DNA of 64,000 nucleotides from Symsagittifera roscoffensis (GCF_963678635.1 NC_087062.1:10586670-10650669), one strand, 5' to 3'. Counted from the stretch's first letter, positions 9,950 through 22,028 are shown. The notes: generated by a model not told the origin, from the sequence alone. Made by a program: numbers and translations.

Positions 9950-11420
9950 ATCCCGTAATGCTTGAAAAATCTATCAGAAAACTGTTAGAAAAAAGTTTCG
10001 AAAGTTTAAACAAAATAGTGAATACATTATTTACATAATAAAGATTTCCGGGCTTAGGTTTAAGGTGAGCTTACTCATTTTTTTTCAAACGCACGCTGAA
10101 ATCAGTGACTTTTGCATGAGTACACATTGAGTTGAAAGGAAGTTATTTCGTGCCGATGTTGTTTTTTATTGAAATATGATGTCTAGCGTTTGTTTTAACA
10201 GCGAACTGGACTTTTTTACGCAAGACTTGTTTTCCCTGATTCGAACAAAATCTAATTTTTCAATTAGTTTTGCAAAAAAACGCTAAAACTAAAAATGTAA
10301 GCTTGCAAAATTGCGTTTGGATTGTTTTTTTTCCAGAAATTATTCTCAAAAACACTGCCAGCACTTCGTTCTGCTTCTTCGCAATTGGAGAACATAATTC
10401 GCCTTTTACTAAAGAATAATCGCTATCCCTCTGTTACGTCTGTAGATATTTGGAACGGAAGCAATATTTGCTTCTTTCACTACTGCTAATCTTATCAAAC
10501 TTCCTTTCGCTTTAGTAAATTTTGCGCTCGCTCCTATTCTTTGAGCAGCAATTTGAACGCATTAATTTAACAATTTTCGTAGGTTTTCTGTTTTTAGTTG
10601 ATGAATGAAGTTTCTGATTAATGAAAGGTTTTTTAACTCAAAATATCTGATAAATGACCAAGATTAGCTCGGAGACTGTTTTAAAAAACGTGAATACAAG
10701 GGACTTTTGGCCGATAGCTAAAAAAGGCGAACTTTTGACCAAATGGCAGCTAAAAAAGAGCAACTTAAATACAAAAAAAGTTCATCAACTTTCAGTTTGA
10801 CTTAGCTTTTATTCCAGAAGTTTTCCAGAATGAACAGAAACAGTAATAGGTTTTTTAAAACAATAGCTTCATTACGTAAAGCGCTTCCGCAAGGTAAATG
10901 AGGAAACACGACTATCCTGAGAGCCATGACTGGGAGGAAGTTTTGGAAGAATTTCTAGCCCGATCCCAAATGGATTAAAGCTTATCAGGACTTTAACTAA
11001 CGGGGACTCTTGAAAATGGGGAGCTCATAACTTTGTAGCAGGTTGATGATCTTTTGAAGCGATTAGAATGAATAAGTTGAGTGAGATCTTTTTTCACTCG
11101 CTATGACTTTCGACTATAATAGTTTTTTCATGATTGATTTTCGTGGAAATGTTTCACATGTAATAATTTCCGTCTATGATATGAGGAACTATCTCTGTTT
11201 AAAATCTACTCTAGAGTCCAACCCTGAACGCGAAACTTTTTGTGCTTTTTACTGAGAAATACCGGGCTTGGATTGAACTTAGCTTTTTTTCTTTTTCTGA
11301 TCTCAGTGAAAAAAGTGGGTTTTCCAAGTATGAACATCCTTCGCAAATTCAACTTTGAGAAGGGACTTGAACGAAGATGCACTTTAATGAAACTTTAATG
11401 AAACTCGTGAATGCCAAAAA
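9950..11420 (+). pseudogene. Further LINE ORF1-type relics
   Basis: Segment 9960-10420 is a diverged copy of 2310-2760 (cagaaaactgttagaaaaaag onward). Segment 10726-11060 is a diverged copy of 9510-9830, with a readable FQFDLAFIPEVFQNEQKQ that aligns with the ORF1 N-terminal domain. Segment 11070-11380 resembles 1760-2080. Stops and frameshifts are frequent. The boundaries of the individual fragments are approximate. Confidence 0.6.
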
Positions 11421-11464
11421 ATTCAACATAATACAAAAAACGGCAAAAATTACAGAAAACGACA

Positions 11465-11600
11465 GCTGGCTTCGGAAACATGCTAAGTTAATGGTTATCG
11501 AAGATAACTTGTACTAAAAATCGAACACCAGTTATAAATGTAGGTGGAACCGGGGTGTGAAAATTGACCCATTTTAATTTCAAGGCTCATACGAGTTTGA
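11465..11600 (+). pseudogene. Fragment of LINE ORF2 C-terminus
   Basis: The readable segment WLRKHAKLMVIEDNLY and, after a stop, KCRWNRGVKIDPF aligns with the WLWRQPRLTSFEKNLFY ... WNRNLKPDPLC region of the intact ORF2, just before its zinc finger. The fragment is short and isolated. Confidence 0.55.
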
Positions 11601-11699
11601 ATGTATCTGTCACATATTTTGAAAATTCCCTTAATTTTGCCGGTAACTTCTACAGTTGGTAGCTTTCGGATTCGAAGATATTTTTTCAAAATTCACCAT

Positions 11700-12450
11700 G
11701 TCGTCAAATGGAAGGATCTGCGATTATTCTTCATAGGCTTACTCAATCAAGGATGATGAAACAATCTATAAATTGCACTGTTTGATTAGAAAACTCGGTA
11801 AGTAAATTTTAATATTACAGAACAATTTATTGAAACACGTGAATGCCACTCAGTTCTACAAATAACACAAATGGCTAAAATTGCAGAAACGACAAATATT
11901 TTAATGAAACACGTGAGTGCCAGTAAGTTCTACAAATTTTAAAAAACGGCAAAAAATTACAGAAAACGACAAGCATAATTATGAAAGACGTGAAAGTCAG
12001 CTCAACAAATTACTGAAAAAACCAGAAAAAACACAGCAAACAGAAAGTGTTGACGGAAAAAATTTATAACTTAATAAGTTGTTGCGTTGGTAAAAAGCTA
12101 CAATCGACAATATGGACGGAAAAAACCTAATCAACGAGAAGATTCCAAAAGTCACCCAATGGAAAACTTGATAGATAAATACCACCAAAATACAGAGAAA
12201 GACAGTTTTGACTCAAGAAAATCAAAAAAATTACGAAGATCGAAAAAACCAAACATGGTGACAATTGGTAGAGTTCCTTGTTAGACTAAACTGCAAATGA
12301 AGCAGAATACTCACCAGACCCGTGGAGATGATTTTGAAAACATGTCAATTGAAGCTTCATATAGCAACCTGGAACCGCCGGATGCTTAACAACGGCCTCA
12401 AAAGTTTTCAGTTTCTAGAAAAAATTAAAAGAATTTGATAACTCAGATCT
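11700..12450 (+). pseudogene. LINE-like debris, ORF1 C-terminal type
   Basis: Segments at 11820-12060 repeat the phrase tgaaacacgtgaatgcca and a run (ESQLNKLLKKPEKTQQTES) like the lysine/glutamate-rich ORF1 tail and like 2210-2290 and 3050-3110. A 65-codon basic open stretch at 12087-12284 has no recognisable domain and is probably part of the same tail. Confidence 0.4.
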
Positions 12451-12499
12451 TTTAAAAATCTTTTGCTCCAAGAGGTCAAATTTGAAAGATTCAGTAACA

Positions 12500-13264
12500 A
12501 AATACAACTAAGATTCCAATCAAATAACTTGAAAAAGTGTTTTCAACCAATCAAAAAAAAGCTGGACACGTTCTACTGTTTGGAAATTGTCTTCAAACGT
12601 TGACATAATTGCAACATTGGACGCTGGTTTTGTTTCCAAGTTCTTGATTACAATCTTTTCATAAGATTTTATAAACACTATAAAAACCAAACCAGGAAGC
12701 CAAATTGTCCCGGCCGGGAATCTGAAGGCATGAAACAACGTGAAAAAGGATAGAATGGGTGGAAAGAAAGCGGGGGTGAATGCACATTTTACGATTTTAA
12801 AAATGCAAAACAATTTTTGACGACATGTAATTGGCTAATGCAGCACTGAATTTAAGCTCAGATCAAGACAGTCACCGGTAAAAAAAAACCTTGACTACGA
12901 CTAGAAATAACTACCTTTTCAGTAACGGTTTCACGAAAGTTTTGATCTTCTTTATTATCATAAACAATCTGAGTGACCATAACCGCCTTGAATTGTCTCT
13001 AATAAAAGGTGAAGTTATCGAAAAAGCCTACGAGTGCGGATACTCAATAACAATGTACTGATACTTAACCATCCTGTAAGTTCAGATTAATTAATCACTC
13101 CGATATCAATCCAAGGTGCTCTGCTATCAAAAAACAGAAAATTCGAGATTTTTTTGCGAAGAATTTGCATTAAATTAAACCATAGAAAGAAGAGAGAAAA
13201 AACAGTTCAGGGTAATCTTGAAACAAATTGTTTAGAAAATGAGCCGAACAATTAGTGCTACAAT
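12500..13264 (+). pseudogene. Possible LINE endonuclease relic
   Basis: Between the ORF1-like debris and the clear linker/RT relic, a badly decayed endonuclease would be expected. A reading at 12540-12640 (KKLDTFYCLEIVFKR) is reminiscent of the KLRTTLEYYKLQ segment of the intact endonuclease. I cannot find the catalytic GD-LN or S-D-H motifs, so this is a positional inference. Confidence 0.3.
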
Positions 13265-15130
13265 AAGTTTTGAAACACTTAAAATTACAGGACAGCAAAA
13301 AAAAACTAGCAAGTATGAACATGATAGTTAGGGAGGTCTTCGATGGTAACCCCGAAGCTGTTAAACAAGGAATAAAGCAACCAAAGAAATTCAAGATTGA
13401 TTTCAAGTGTAAATCTGGAGGTCGTCTAAAAAGTTCACACGTGATACTGGGCGAGGTGACTTGTTATCCCAGAGATCCCTATAAGAATGGAATTGTGGAA
13501 GATCTCGACCGCTTCGATACTATGAAAGATGCTTAGGAAGCTGAAGACATTAATAAGTCCAAAACCAGGTGGCTTGACATCCGAATTGTACAAACAACAT
13601 AAAACTCTTTTCACTCAAAATTTACTTCCAATACTTTAACGATCACTTGTTGCTAAAAACCATTCACTGAGCGCTAATCAAACCACTACAAAAAGAAAAC
13701 AGCAGCTAACTTCAGTTCGATTAGCCTGATAATTGAAACAGACCAAATTGTTTTTATTCAGAATATAAAAGTTGACAACCAGCAATATCAATAATTTGTT
13801 CTGAGCGATGATTTAACGAAAGCATTCGACAGCGTGGATCAAAGTAGTTATTTCAGAGACTGCATAAAGGTTTAATTGCCACTGCTTAATATGCTCAAAA
13901 AATCTAAGGAAAAACAAAAACAACAATTGGCGTGAATGGTTTTCTTTTTGAAGAATTATCATTTTATATACATTGACATTAACATATCTGCATAAACTAT
14001 CACTTGTCGTATCACGGGGTGCTCATAGCCCTGATGTCGTCTCAGAGTTTCAAGATTATGCTCCAAAGCAACGATAAAAATTTGATGCAATTAAGGGAGA
14101 GCCTTGTCGTTTACCCCCCATACGACAAAGCTGTCCACTAATTACCTTTTTTTTATCGTTGCTTTGGAGGCTCTTGAAACTTTGAGAAATTATAAGTGGC
14201 ATGAATATCCAGTGAAACGACGAGTGATATCTTATGAAGCTGATGTCAATGTCTTTGTACATGCAAATGAAAAAAAAGGCTCTTCCATGAGATCGATGAT
14301 TTTTGCCAAGGAACACAGTTGAAATAAGTCGAGACAATAGTAAGATTCTATGCATTGATACTTTGTCGGAACAACCCAATGTATCATGCATGAAAGTACT
14401 TGAAAGCTTTCTAGGGAGCAGACAATTGATTGAAACTGCAAGTGAAGAAAAATTGTCTAATCAGTTCTATGAAAACATACTTCAGCAAATTTATGAGTCT
14501 CAGTGCGAAAACCAAGGTAATGATACTTTTTTTCCTACTAAAATTTTACGCGACATATTGCTTTTGAAAAACACATTGAAATAGAATTCCAGAAATTGAA
14601 CCTTACTGCTTTATGGGTCGCATGATGAAAAATTGCAAAAAGTTCGTGGAACGAGCAATTAATGAAAAAAATGTTGGCTGGCCTAACAATAATTGCAAAG
14701 TTTTGACGGCAAATTTATTGGAACAGGACTTGTTTTTCTTGTGATAAACAAGCAAAAGAGAGCCTCAGTAAAGTTATCGAAAAATGTTATAGCCAAAAAC
14801 ACCTGAAAAGTGAGATAAAAAATTTGAAGTTAGGTTTGACAATCTGAAATTAAAAATTGGTGATATGCAGTTCATCATGAAATCTAATCATCGGAATAAT
14901 TACAAAAAATAAAGAGTTATGCAATTTCATCATCTGCCTTCATCTCGAATGCCTGCACGCGAATCACTGTTAGGTCTCTCGAATGAAAAATTGCTTCAAT
15001 TTTGGCATCGGGATAAAAGAAGTGATAAAATATATAGTTGGCTGTGGCAATGGGCTAAGTTAATGGGTTTTGAAAAGAACAAATACTAAAAATTAGTCCG
15101 TAGTTGTATACAAGATTAAGATGTACTCTG
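13265..15130 (+). pseudogene. Decayed LINE reverse transcriptase related to the young copy
   Basis: Collinear fragments in several frames match the intact ORF2. These are the EN-RT linker (DGNPEAVKQ at 13343), GGLTSELYKQH near 13570, FSSISLIIETDQI near 13710, TKAFDSVDQ near 13815, STNYLFFIVALEALE near 14130, and the catalytic-motif remnant VISYEADVNVF near 14230, where Y-A-D-D has become Y-E-A-D. An open stretch at 14303-14584 matches the region after the catalytic motif, and SWLWQWAKLMGFEKN near 15040 the C-terminus. It is much older than the 3417-8134 copy. The linker is useful because it shows the ancestral frame across the point where the young ORF2 is broken. Confidence 0.8.
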
Positions 15131-17014
15131 GAATCAAGGTCTAAAAAATTAGCAATTGTCAACTTTATCATGTCGTAAAATGAAAGATACTGCGAATATT
15201 CTTTATGAATCATTGGCAACCAAAGATGATTAAAACTGTGAACTAAAATGCTTGAACTAAAACTGTGACTCATAATGACCTGCTGATGTAAGCTTTTTGG
15301 GCTTGCTTGGAACTTAAATCAGTACACTGTAAAAAAGGTTTTGCGAAACAAAAAAGCTAGTGAATTGATTGATTATTTCTATAGTAAAGATTTCCGGGCT
15401 TTGGACCTATTTCTATAGTAAAGATCACCATCATGTATTCAAAAGAAATCAGTTGCTATTTTTCTTTATAAGTTTGCTCAATCAATAATAATGAAGCAAC
15501 CTATATAGTGCATTGCTTGATTAAAAACTTCGGCTCATACTGACATACTGATCTAAATTACTCGATGTTTTTTAAAAAAATAAATCAGGATGCTGAAAGA
15601 GATCTGTTGTACGCATTCAGATGAAAGGAAATAGGGTTGCGTTGAATCAACCAAAATCTTATTTGTTCAGCACTCCCCCCCTCCCCCGATCAGTCAAACT
15701 ATCCCAATCACTTAAAAAAATTCATATTTTAGTACTGTTTTACACTTTGGTTCTTATCTTGCAACATCCGTTCTTGCAACATATACATGTATACTTAGAT
15801 TTTTTGTGAATTGAAATTTCAATCAGTTGAAACATGTTGTTTTGAAATAAAAAATTTTGTCGAAAACAAAAAAAAGGGTTTATCAACTGTCTCATCGATT
15901 GTAACCACACGCTTTTTGATTTGAGTTAATCAGTTTAATAGTTACCAGTATAACTTTTTTGGTGTTTACTTTACTACTTTCTATATGCAAATTATCGACT
16001 ATTTATAAACACATTTCATAAAGATAGAACGAAGATTTTAATTAGAAGAAACACTAATTTTGCAATAAATAATCGCAGATTTTATACAAGGTTATATACA
16101 AGTTATGCAAAAGTTGAGGAATCCGGAATTTTTTGTTGAATCAACAAATAAATCTGTCTTCGTTACTTCATAATTTACAATTTTGCGGCATGCGTTTATA
16201 GTTTGCAGAATTCACTCACTATTATTTTATACATTACAATTCAGCGTAATCAACTTACTTTTTGTGCAATCCGGAACAACAACCTACATTCGTTCGTTGA
16301 GAAATCCGCAATAAAACTAATGTGCTGATAAATATAGGTTAGAAGTATTTGTGAGCAAAATCAACGGAAATTTTTCAAAATTCACAGTTGGATTTTGTTT
16401 AAAGACTTGTCTCTGGATTCCAGTGACATACAGACATCAAAGTGTGCGCCTATCCAGCGCACAGTTTGAATTCGTAATTTTTTTAGCAACATTTCTTCTC
16501 AAGTGACTGTAGCTCCCTTTAACGAATAAATCAAATCCATCCTTTAATTGAACTTTTTAAAGCATGAAACTTCTCTTTCGGGTTTCCAAGTAGCAAGTTT
16601 TTTTCAGCACAAAATTCATTTTTATGTAAAACGATTGCATTATACAGATTCTGAAGGTTTCAGACATAATCCATTGAAATTTGATACACTGAAAAATCCA
16701 TTTTTTGGATATTTAAATCTTTTTTACACAATTTATTTAATTTATCTTAGCTGTAGGAAATTCTTATAATATCGGTTTTAGTGTCTAATTGGTATACATA
16801 CAATCGATTTAATACTTATAGGAAGTCTGTATAAAATAGATTATAATCGATTTCAATCTTGGTGTTGTCAATGCGGGAACCTTCACCGCAGCAAGTCACA
16901 TCAGAAATACAGCATAAATTTTAAACAAAAATAAAAATTTTCTCGTTTTTAGGCCCTTCTCGTTTTAAGTATGCTTAGCAACCGATTATTCAAGTTTCCC
17001 TTTGCTCTGTTTAG
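15131..17014. other. Intron without recognisable genes
   Basis: AT-rich intron leading to the S6 exon. Short fragments of the LINE-relic family recur (tttccgggctttgg near 15388, cctatatagtgcattgcttga near 15500). A small hairpin TGTGCGC/GCGCACA lies at 16442-16462. I see no exon and no intact element. Confidence 0.5.
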
Positions 17015-17165
17015 TTGCGACTGACGAGCTGACGTATCCCTACGAAGTGTGTCCGGACGAGGGCTGGAAGACGAGGGTCCTGCTAGTCCTCAAGATGCTC
17101 TACATCCTAATAGCCAATGTCATGCTTCTCAACGTCCTCATCGCTCTCTTCAGCTACAGATTCAC
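17015..17165 (+). CDS. TRPM-family cation channel, exon encoding outer pore and S6
   Basis: The exon encodes about 50 residues: an extracellular linker with two cysteine-flanking acidic stretches (DELTYPYEVCPDEGW) and the pore-lining S6 helix LKMLYILIANVMLLNVLIAL followed by FSYRF. The pattern aN-LL-NLLIA-F is the S6 signature of TRPM channels. Acceptor ctctgtttag ends at 17014; donor gtaagc begins at 17166. The entering phase is 1 and the leaving phase is 2, and AC plus G of the next exon makes threonine. Cysteine in VCPDE could pair with the AKCD cysteine encoded at the end of the previous exon, as in the TRPM2/8 outer pore; this is inference. Confidence 0.92.
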
Positions 17166-17393
17166 GTAAGCAAAATAAACTGTAATGATTAGAGATATGG
17201 CGAGAGGAGTTTCTATGCTGATTTATAGTAGGCTAACAGTAATAGCAAAAAAGCACATCAATCGAGAATCACGATGACAACCGCTGCACTCCAAATGTCT
17301 CGAAGAGTGGTCGCCAGGCCACCTGATTTAACCTGATTTTACTGCGTTTCCATCATTTTAAGTTAGATAGAGGTATCCAATTTTGTTGACTAC

Positions 17394-17793
17394 CAGTGGC
17401 GTGCGCAGAAGTTTTTCTAGGGGGGGGGGCGCTTTTTGCGGAAAATTTAGGTGAACTAATTTGATTTCCGAGCTCTCCAAAAACACTCTAAGGACCCTAT
17501 ATTGCTAAAAATTTTCTTCGCCGCATGCAATTTTTTTTTTCAGAAAAAGCAGCCGATTTTGGGCACTTTTTGGAAAACTTTGACCAAAAAATTGCGTATT
17601 TTTTTCGGCGCTCGCTCCCTCCTCAAAATTAATTATATTGGAGCCATAGGCGCCTTTAGAAAAAATTTGAAGTTGGTCAGCCAAAAAATGATGTCGTAAA
17701 GTTATACCAAAGGCGGGACTCTTTGGAAGAATTGGGCAACAAGAATTGAGGAAGAGTGGTAGCCCCCCTTGGCCCCCCATCGGAACGCAACTG
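17394..17793. mobile_element. Probable non-autonomous DNA element with G-rich inverted ends
   Basis: The left end reads CAGTGGCGTGCGCAG and leads into a long G run; the right end, read in reverse, is CAGTTGCGTTCCGATG and also leads into G runs. The ends are therefore imperfect terminal inverted repeats about 400 bp apart. Small invertebrate elements with CAGTGGCGT...GGGGG ends are common. No target duplication is clear and there is no coding capacity. It lies 228 bases downstream of the S6 exon. Confidence 0.55.
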
Positions 17794-17982
17794 TTTTTTA
17801 CGTAGGAAAGTTTGATGAAACGAAAAATAGTATTTTAAAGAATACAAAGTTGGTACTGTTTTTCAATTTTTTCGAACAAACTTTCAAAGTTTTGCAATAT
17901 TTTGGAGTATCAGAGCCCCTTTTAATGACTTTTTTCTATTTGCAAAGGCAGTTTTGAAAAGCAACCAATTTCTTTAATCTTT

Positions 17983-19450
17983 GCAGCAATATACACTGAA
18001 ACGAGAAAGAAATCCATACGGAATTTGCGAATTATAGCGTCTAAGTTTCTGGCAATAAATAAGAGACTTTTGAAAACCAAAGTTGCTCCAAAAAATCTTT
18101 ACTTAGAAAATTAATGCGAACATTTAGTTGCTCTACGTAATATAAACTTAAAATATTTCTGCTAAAATTTATTTGCTCCATGTAATCTATAGAGTTAAGT
18201 GTAATCTATCTAGTCTATAAAAAATTAATGCGAAAACTTATAATAGCTCCTTATAATCTATACTGAAAAATTAATGGGAAAACTTAAGTTGCTCCGGGTA
18301 TTCTATACTTGAAAAATTAATGCAAAAAATTTAATTGCTCCATGTAATCTATATTTCAAAAGCTATTGCAAAAATTTCAGTTGCTTCATGTAAAAATTTC
18401 AAAAATTGTTTCAAAAATTTTAGTTGCTTCAGTTGCTTCATCTATAACCTAAAAAACTAATGCAAAAATTTTATTTGCTCCATGTAATCTAATTTGAAAA
18501 ATTAATGGTAGAAATTTAGTAGCTCCTTGTAATCTATACTGAAAAATTAATGGGAAAACTTAAGTTGCTCCATGTATTCTATATTTGAAAAATTAATTAG
18601 AGAAATTTAATTGCTCTATGTAGTGTGTATTTCAAAATTAATGCAAATTTCAATTGCTTTATGTAGTCTATAATCAAAAAAACTAATGCAAAAAATTTAG
18701 TTGCTTCATGCACATTTAATCCGAAAACTGAAGTTACTCCATGTATTCTATACTTGAAAAATAATGCAAAAATTTTAGCAGCAATATGCAGTGAAACTAG
18801 AAGAAATCCACACACATTTTACAAATTATAGCGTCTAAATTTCTGGCAATAATTGAGACTCTTTCCAAAGCTCAAGTTGCTCCAAGTAAACTATATTTAC
18901 AAAATTAATTCGAAAATTTTAGTTACTACATGTAATCTGTGCTTATTAAGTTAATGCAATCATTTTATTTGCTCCATGTAAACTATAACCTATAAAACGA
19001 ATGCACAAATTTTAGTTGCTTCATGTAATCTATACTGAAAAAATATTGCGAAAACTTTAGTTGCTCCGTGTAATCTATACTGAACAAACTATTGCAAAAT
19101 TTTTAGTTGCTCTATGTAATCTAAACTGAAAAAATTAATGCCAAAAATTTAGTTGTTCCATGTAATCTATACTTAAAAAGTTAATGCAAAAATTTTAGTT
19201 GCCCCATGCAATCTATACTTAGAAAATTATGCAAAAAATTTATTTGCTCCATGTAATCTATGATATAAAAAATTAATGCGAAATTTTTAGCTGCTCCATG
19301 TAATCAATACTTGAAAAACGAATGCGTAAACTTTAATTGCTCCATATAATCAATACTTGAAAAACTAATGCAAAAACTTCATTTGCTCCATGTACTCTAT
19401 ACTTGAAAAATTAAAGCAAAAGTTTTAGTTGCTCCATTTAATCGATACTT
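17983..19450. repeat. 46-bp minisatellite with a higher-order unit
   Basis: About 28-30 imperfect copies of a unit of roughly 46 bp, with the shared core ttgctccatgtaatctata followed by a short A-rich spacer and attaatgcaaaaatt. A non-repeat block, gcagcaatata-c-gtgaaac ... attatagcgtctaa, occurs at 17987 and again at 18779, so the array has a larger unit of about 790 bp. It lies in the S6-to-TRP intron. No coding potential. Confidence 0.85.
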
Positions 19451-20294
19451 AAACAAGGATAGCTGGTTTCTGTGCAAATAGCACATAATGTGCCGACCAA
19501 ATTTAAAAAAATAAAAACAAAAATTTACAAGTTGGTGTCGTCCTTTTTCTGCATGCTGTGATAAAAAAAGTCTAGGCAAAAATTAAAATTCAGGCATATT
19601 TCAGAATCATAGTAAAATGAGTCAATTGGAGAACAGTGTTTGAACAAAAACCGCTAGAAAAAACGAAACAAAAATAAAAGTAACTTAAAAATTTCATTTT
19701 TTAAAAAAAAGTTTTTTTTTGCTAAAATTTTTTCTGAGTTTTCAAATTTGATTCCCGAAGATGCGCTATAAACTCCAGAAACTACTTTTATTTGAATAAA
19801 ACTAAGTTTTCATGGCTGAAATTAAGCTGAAATAAGCTATTGTGAGTATATACGGTCAACTTATTAGCTCGAAATTAGACCAAAAAACAAAAGTTTCAAA
19901 CCGGTTTTTCTCGACGCTGTGAAAAAAATGTTTTAGTTTTTAATGTCGTTCAATTCTCGAGTAAAGGGCTTTAAAATGATATATAACTCAACCCAGTCCA
20001 ATGATTATTTGTGGAACTTGATTAGGGTGGCAAAAAGCAAAAAAAAAACTAAAACACACCCGAATACAAAGTTTCTTCGAATTTTCAATGGTCGGAACAA
20101 AAATCAATGCGTTAACGTAATTCCTTGCGAGGCATGTATTGCAAATGGTTCTTTTATATTAACTGAGTTGTATATGTTCATTTGCCACAATATGTCCAAT
20201 CTTATCCTCTTATCCTTTTTTAAAAAACCTCTTGACTTTTTGATGTGAAAGAGCCGAACTTTATCTCGATAACTGGTTGGTATGATTGGTTTAG
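19451..20294. other. Intron without recognisable genes
   Basis: AT-rich sequence. Two degenerate blocks ending gctgtgataaaaaaag / gctgtgaaaaaaatg (about 19556 and 19917) suggest an old duplication. The block at 20055-20110 (aatggtcggaacaaaa) recurs near 45030, indicating a dispersed repeat. Confidence 0.45.
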
Positions 20295-20353
20295 GGAAAT
20301 CCAAGAAATGTCTCAGGAGTATTGGAAGTACGCACGATTCCTCCTCACTGGGG
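20295..20353 (+). CDS. TRPM-family cation channel, TRP-helix exon
   Basis: This 59-base exon encodes EIQEMSQEYWKYARFLLTG. It is the amphipathic TRP helix that couples the gate to the cytoplasm; the W-K-(Y/F)-(A/Q)-R core is the TRPM form of the TRP box. Acceptor ggtttag ends at 20294; donor gtaagt begins at 20354. The entering phase is 2 and the leaving phase is 1. Mini-exons at this position are easily missed by annotation. Confidence 0.92.
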
Positions 20354-21618
20354 GTAAGTACGTTTTTTATCTATTTCGTAGATTGATTACGTTTTTCTTT
20401 CAAATCTGACCAGTTTTTTGTTTGAGTTTTCAGATGAAATTAATTGTTCCGAAGTGAAATTTTGTGTTGAATCCTGCCGGTGGTTTAAGTTTACAACCGG
20501 ACCAAGTGAACATTTTCACCCCTAATTAAATTTAGGAGGGAGATTGTTCATTTGGTTCAAAGTCAGATTTGAGTATAGTACATGCAGTAGTACATGCATT
20601 TGCCATTTAACTTTAGGCGAATTCGCCATTGAGTTTTAGGAGGCAGTTTATTCACTTGATCTATTTAGTGGGAGATTGTTCACTAGTGCCGTACCCTCTA
20701 ATCATTTATATAGTTTAACCAATTTTCCATATCTCTTTTGGTGTTTTAACATTTACAGCACTTTTTTCAATGGGACCGACCCTTTAGCTATTGCGTACTG
20801 ATTAACATGAAGCAGTTATTCTTGTACTCCTCTCAGTTTACGAATACAAACAAGCTTCCGCCACTTATATTAAGTGCGTTCGACAAAATTAACGATAGCA
20901 TAAAAAAATCAAAGCGGAAATTCCATTTTCGCATGCTGATCAGCACGCATGCTAATCGCTACACCCCATGCTAATCGCATGCTAATCACTATGGTTTGCA
21001 TGGTAGAAAAAAAATTAAACTTTATTAAAAGGATACTTTGCACTAGAGATACTTTTTCTCAGTCGTTTTTGTCAATTAACCTCTATTTTACGGTTTTCTA
21101 GAGAAAAAAAAAATTGGTGAAAAATCTCTTCCATACGTAGCACCATATATGTTGCGACGTATGATTTGCATGGTGAAAATTTTTGATATTTTACCAACAG
21201 CTTGCATAATGATGAGAAACCGTTTTATTACTATTTTACTCCGTTAAAAAGTTATTTTGAGGGTCTTCGAAACCAATGTATGGGCGAAGTATGATTAATC
21301 ATTTTCCATGCAAATCCTGCATGGATGTGCATGGTTGCGCATTATCTTCTATGGTGGGCAGCCCGGGCCATTCTACAGATCCCCACAAATGACCGCGCAT
21401 GATTGTTTTCTAATGGATTACTGCAACAAGCAAAATTCTTTTTTATGAATTAAAACTCTGAAGGGATCTCTTTAACTACCCCATTCCACATAAGCTTAAG
21501 CATTTATTTAGTTATTTGTGTGCTTATTCATTACTATAGGTGCAATAGGGACCACTTGGGGGATTGTTAAACAGATAACTTAAGATGTTATTTTTTCCAA
21601 TTATCTTTTTTTTTGCAG
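20354..21618. other. Intron with palindromic ATGC-rich block
   Basis: There is no exon. At 20931-20990 a near-palindrome (TGCTGATCAGCA at 20934-20945) is followed by three copies of catgctaatc. Octamer-like sites ATTTGCAT (21164-21171) and ATGCAAAT (21308-21315) face each other in related flanks, which may be remnants of a small inverted-repeat element. Confidence 0.45.
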
Positions 21619-21740
21619 AATATGCGAATAAAAGTGAGCTGCCGCCTCCCTTCAACATCATCCAACTGATCTATTACGTCATCAAGGCCATCGTCAAGAG
21701 AGAGATGCCCAGGTGGAAGTTTATCAAGCGAGAGCTGAAG
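21619..21740 (+). CDS. TRPM-family cation channel, post-TRP exon
   Basis: The exon encodes EYANKSELPPPFNIIQLIYY and continues VIKAIVKREMPRWKFIKRELK. The LPPPFNII motif after the TRP helix is the conserved proline-rich turn of TRPM channels, followed by the C-terminal linker helix. Acceptor tttttgcag ends at 21618; donor gtaaag begins at 21741. The entering phase is 1 and the leaving phase is 0, which matches the phase-0 start of both candidate last exons (27532 and 52672). A Ty3/gypsy LTR starts only about 50 bases after the donor. Confidence 0.92.
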
Positions 21741-21789
21741 GTAAAGCACGGTCACATTTTGAATACGGAAATATCTTTTAAAAAACCAA

Positions 21790-22028
21790 TGTATTCTGAA
21801 GCGCTAGCACTAACCTTGAAGATTTAATGTTATGTAAATTCTTGTAACATATTATAATTGAATCAAGGTCACTGCAGAGTAGATTATTTATGCAGCTGAA
21901 AGACTCAGTCTATGGTTCTATGCAGCTACGAAGAAGCTGATAACAAAAGAGACAAAGTTCAGAGACTAATTCACCTATTTCTGAATATTACTTGTTTTAC
22001 ACATCAGATAGTTCCTCAGGTTTTCACA
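21790..22028 (+). mobile_element. 5' LTR of decayed Ty3/gypsy element, copy 1
   Basis: The segment starts tgtattctgaagcg and ends near ttttcaca. It shares collinear blocks (gaagatttaatgttatgtaa, tttatgcagctgaaagact, gagacaaa) with 52065-52290, and partly with 27338-27452. It is followed by TGGCGCTGTCAGCAG, which begins with the TGG expected of a tRNA primer-binding site. Ends are inferred from the TG start and the TGG, not from a target duplication. Confidence 0.65.

Noticed and set aside
17983-19450. CRISPR-like array
   Set aside because: Repeats and spacers all drift together with no unique spacers, in a eukaryotic intron. It is a minisatellite.
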